A stretch of DNA of 7,441 nt, taken from contig CAMBJF010000111.1 in NCBI GenBank assembly GCA_945867875.1, positions 1 to 7,441 of the forward strand, read 5' to 3'. The notes beneath the pieces were generated by a model, which did no database searches, was not told the DNA's origin, and saw only the letters and a program-made list of their open reading frames with translations. Below are positions 5,484 to 7,441 of the stretch, in pieces. The position numbers and the translations under genes are program-made. The stretch's first letter is position 1, and each line of letters starts with the position of its first letter. This DNA is from an uncultured Ruminococcus sp. (GTDB taxonomy: Bacteria; Bacillota; Clostridia; Oscillospirales; Ruminococcaceae).

Positions 5484-5516
5484 AAAAAAGCCCCTCTCCG
5501 CAGGCAGCGAAGAGGG
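5484..5516 (-). terminator. Intrinsic terminator of rny
   Basis: On the minus strand, CCCTCTTCGC (5516-5507) pairs with GCGGAGAGGG (5501-5492) in a 10-bp stem with one G-U pair and a 5-base loop. It is followed by GC and six T (5489-5484). It lies 10 bases past the rny stop codon and separates rny from the broken hydrolase gene, which begins only 28 bases further on. Confidence 0.9.
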
Positions 5517-5525
5517 ACATTTTCA

Positions 5526-7079
5526 TTACTTTGCGTATTCGATCGCTCTGCTCTCTCTGATAAGATGTACCTTGATCTGTCCGGGATAATCCATCTCGTT
5601 TTCGATCTTTGCGGCAATTTCTCTTGCAACAAGAGCCATCTTTTCATCGTTGATCTGCTCGGGAATTACCATTATGCGGACTTCACGGCCTGCCTGGATA
5701 GCGTAGGATTTCTCAACGCCCTCGTAGGAGGTGCAGATCTCTTCAAGCTTCTGGAGACGCTTGATGTAGTTTTCGTAATTCTCGTTTCTCGCACCGGGTC
5801 TTGCGGCGGAGATAGCATCGGCAGCCTGAACAAGAGCCGCAACAACGGTCTTTGTCTCAACATCGCCGTGGTGAGCCTCGATAGCGTGGATAACTTCGGG
5901 GCTTTCCTTGTACTTTCGGCAGACATCAACGCCTATCTGAACGTGAGAGCCCTCTATCTCATAGCTGAGAGCCTTGCCGATATCGTGGAGCAGACCTGCA
6001 CGGCGTGCAAGGTTTGCGTCAACGCCAAGCTCGGAAGCCATAATTCCTGCAAGGTGTGCGACCTCAATAGAGTGGTCGAGAACGTTCTGGCGGTAAGATG
6101 TTCTGTATCTCAGACGGCCGATAAGACGTACAAGCTCGTGATTGATACCGTGAACATTGGTCTCGAGGATAGCCCTCTCGCCCTCCTGCTTGATGCGGTG
6201 CTCGACCTCGCGCTTTGCCTTGTCCACCATTTCCTCAATTCTTGCGGGGTGGATACGTCCGTCGGCAATAAGCTTTTCAAGGGCGATTCTTGCCACCTCA
6301 CGTCTTGCGGGGTCGAAGCAGGAAAGTGTGATAGCCTCGGGAGTATCGTCAATGATGAGCTCAACTCCTGTGAGGGTCTCGAGGGTGCGGATATTTCTTC
6401 CCTCACGTCCGATAATTCTTCCCTTCATTTCGTCGCTGGGGAGAGGAACAACGGACACTGCGGTCTCTGCGACCTGATCTGCGGCACATTTGGTGATTGC
6501 AAGGGAGATAAGGTTTCTTGCCTTGTCCTCGCACTCGTCCTTGAGCTGCTGCTCGTACTGCTGGATTTTGAGGGCTTTTTCGTGAACAAGTTCATTTTCA
6601 AGCATTGAGAGCAGGTGCTCCTTAGCCTGATCCATAGTAAACTGGGAAATCTTTTCGAGGGTCTCCATCTGAGTGAGCTTGATTTTGTCAGCCTCTTCCA
6701 GCTTTTCATCGGCATTTTTCAGCTTTTTCTGGAGCTGTTCGTCCTTTTTCTCAAGGGCATCGTTCTTTCTGTCAAGGTTTTCTTCCTTCTGCTGGATACG
6801 TCTTTCCTGTCTGGAAAGCTCGTTTCTGCGTTCCTTGATCTCTTTTTCAAGCTCAGTACGGCTCTTGTGTATCTCGTCCTTTGCTTCGACAAGAGCAATT
6901 TTCTTTTTGCTGTCGGCTTCTTCCTTGGCTGTCTCAATGATGCGCTCGGCTTCCTTTTCGGCAGAGCCGATAGCCGATTCAGCCTGTGACTTGCGGTACT
7001 TTATGCCCGCCTTGAAACAGATGAGACCCGAAACAGCGGCAGCCACAACAAATATGACAACATAAATAGCATACTGCAA
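5526..7079 (-). CDS. rny: Ribonuclease Y
   Basis: Membrane-anchored endoribonuclease that initiates mRNA turnover in many Firmicutes. The 517-residue product is the normal family length. Order: N-terminal membrane helix (about 3-22); long charged coiled coil (about 30-205); KH RNA-binding domain with the GxxG loop in KGRIIGREGRNIR (219-231); HD-type metal-dependent phosphohydrolase domain with His336 (VLDHS), the His365-Asp366 pair in AGLLHDIGKA, and AHHGD (402-406); and the typical C-terminus VREIAAKIENEMDYPGQIKVHLIRE with Ala in place of Val at its first position. The start is a TTG at 7079, 8 nt after a perfect AGGAGG; no ATG exists before the membrane helix, and upstream in-frame residues do not resemble the family. 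The gene is single, with its own terminator. All catalytic and binding motifs are intact. Confidence 0.97.
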   Translation of the reverse strand: MQYAIYVVIFVVAAAVSGLICFKAGIKYRKSQAESAIGSAEKEAERIIETAKEEADSKKKIALVEAKDEIHKSRTELEKEIKERRNELSRQERRIQQKEENLDRKNDALEKKDEQLQKKLKNADEKLEEADKIKLTQMETLEKISQFTMDQAKEHLLSMLENELVHEKALKIQQYEQQLKDECEDKARNLISLAITKCAADQVAETAVSVVPLPSDEMKGRIIGREGRNIRTLETLTGVELIIDDTPEAITLSCFDPARREVARIALEKLIADGRIHPARIEEMVDKAKREVEHRIKQEGERAILETNVHGINHELVRLIGRLRYRTSYRQNVLDHSIEVAHLAGIMASELGVDANLARRAGLLHDIGKALSYEIEGSHVQIGVDVCRKYKESPEVIHAIEAHHGDVETKTVVAALVQAADAISAARPGARNENYENYIKRLQKLEEICTSYEGVEKSYAIQAGREVRIMVIPEQINDEKMALVAREIAAKIENEMDYPGQIKVHLIRESRAIEYAK

Positions 7080-7093
7080 CAAAAAAACCTCCT
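7077..7093 (-). promoter_or_regulatory. Ribosome binding site and TTG start of rny
   Basis: A perfect AGGAGG (7093-7088) is followed by a run of seven T, then G, then TTG at 7079-7077, at the optimal 8-nt spacing. An adjacent in-frame TTG at 7082 is 5 nt away and is a second possibility. A rare initiation codon behind a strong ribosome binding site would keep RNase Y synthesis moderate. Confidence 0.75.
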
Positions 7094-7441
7094 TTTTCAA
7101 AAAATAAAATATGGTAACCGCTTCGGAGGTCTGTTCTTGAAGCTCATAAATATCAAATAAGCATTGTTTTGGGAGAATGAATGAAAAAAGCTTAAAATAA
7201 TCCAACTGACGAATAAGTATTTTTACAGTAAGCAAACATAAATGATCCCTTAAACTGAGCTGCACCGCTATAAAACGGGCGGAGGCTCATCAAATATATA
7301 TGAAAACTCCGGTTTCCTGCATTTTTGTACGTCAGGACTGACCTGAAGCGATAATGTAAAAGCAGTTTTTCTATAAATGGCAGAGGCGGAAAAAGCCGTC
7401 CGGCTGCCGAAAATATTTTTACTGCAGACACAATACTATTG
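7094..7441. other. Upstream region of rny without a convincing gene
   Basis: About 350 bases of AT-rich sequence. Open frames here lack ribosome binding sites and recognisable protein character. It presumably holds the rny promoter and a possibly long 5' leader, but I find no well-spaced -35/-10 pair. Small structures seen: a palindrome TCAGG-ACTGA-CCTGA at 7332-7346; a dyad AGCCG-TC-CGGCT at 7394-7405 next to an A run, which on the minus strand could be a weak terminator for an upstream gene; and GCTTC/GAAGC arms near 7120-7143. None is strong enough to name. Confidence 0.5.

Noticed and set aside
2318..5506. Recurring CGCAGGCAG word (near 2321, 3587, 4510 and 5499)
   Set aside because: Three copies lie in coding or former coding sequence in different contexts and one in a terminator loop; no regular spacing or shared extension, so codon preference or chance.
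5382..6608. Long plus-strand open frame of about 408 codons antisense to rny
   Set aside because: It lies entirely opposite the coding frames of rny and the hydrolase, is rich in Leu/Val/Ser/Asn as expected from antisense of this coding sequence, and has no ribosome binding site or recognisable domain.
6615..7065. Plus-strand frames rich in Phe, Ser and Leu that look membrane-like
   Set aside because: These are the antisense of the Glu/Lys-rich RNase Y coiled coil; the hydrophobic composition is an artefact.
7394..7405. AGCCG-TC-CGGCT dyad next to an A run as a terminator of an upstream minus-strand gene
   Set aside because: The usable stem is only 4 bp with a 4-base loop; too weak to call without the neighbouring gene.
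7192..7431. Minus-strand frame of 79 codons upstream of rny
   Set aside because: No ribosome binding site, no family resemblance, and an unusual residue mix; more likely non-coding.

Overview
The window looks chromosomal and comes from a Gram-positive clostridial Firmicute, most likely a Ruminococcus-type gut or rumen bacterium. The reasons are strong AGGAGG-type ribosome binding sites, a membrane-anchored RNase Y (rny), a lipobox-type lipoprotein, and the LysR / flavodoxin / cupin / aldo-keto reductase repertoire typical of gut clostridia. The genus is an inference from overall character; no rRNA or other marker is present.

Layout. Positions 1-48 resemble the outer end of an IS3-type insertion sequence whose body lies left of the window. 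A LysR-family regulator (72-959, minus) is divergent from a tightly packed plus-strand operon (1065 to about 4604). The operon order is a short flavodoxin, an iron-sulfur-flavoprotein-like FMN protein, a small metal-binding cupin, a YajO-like aldo/keto reductase, a carboxymuconolactone-decarboxylase (CMD) family protein, and a flavodoxin on a lipoprotein signal peptide. The 105-bp divergent intergenic region holds a near-consensus minus-strand promoter, a weaker plus-strand promoter, and two inverted repeats that share a GATAT half-site. This is a classic LysR-type autoregulated and activated arrangement.

The operon ends at a hairpin terminator (about 4611-4665) shared with a converging minus-strand gene, an alpha/beta hydrolase (4713-5455). 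That gene is broken by a one-base frameshift in a homopolymer and lacks the usual GHG catalytic-histidine motif. Beyond it, also on the minus strand, are the rny terminator (5484-5516) and an intact RNase Y gene (5526-7079) that starts at TTG. The last roughly 350 bases, upstream of rny, contain no convincing gene.

Function. The LysR-linked operon reads as a redox or electrophile-response module: two flavodoxins (one cytoplasmic, one surface-anchored), an Fe-S flavoprotein, an NADPH-dependent carbonyl reductase and a cupin/CMD pair. Its substrate cannot be read from the sequence. Two lesions lie close together around the shared terminator: an in-frame amber codon near the end of the lipoprotein flavodoxin, and the hydrolase frameshift. 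They suggest local gene decay or sequence errors. I see no CRISPR array, tRNA, rRNA, or clear defence or prophage system. The most interesting items are the regulatory architecture at 990-1066, the in-frame amber codon, and the paired cytoplasmic and exported flavodoxins.
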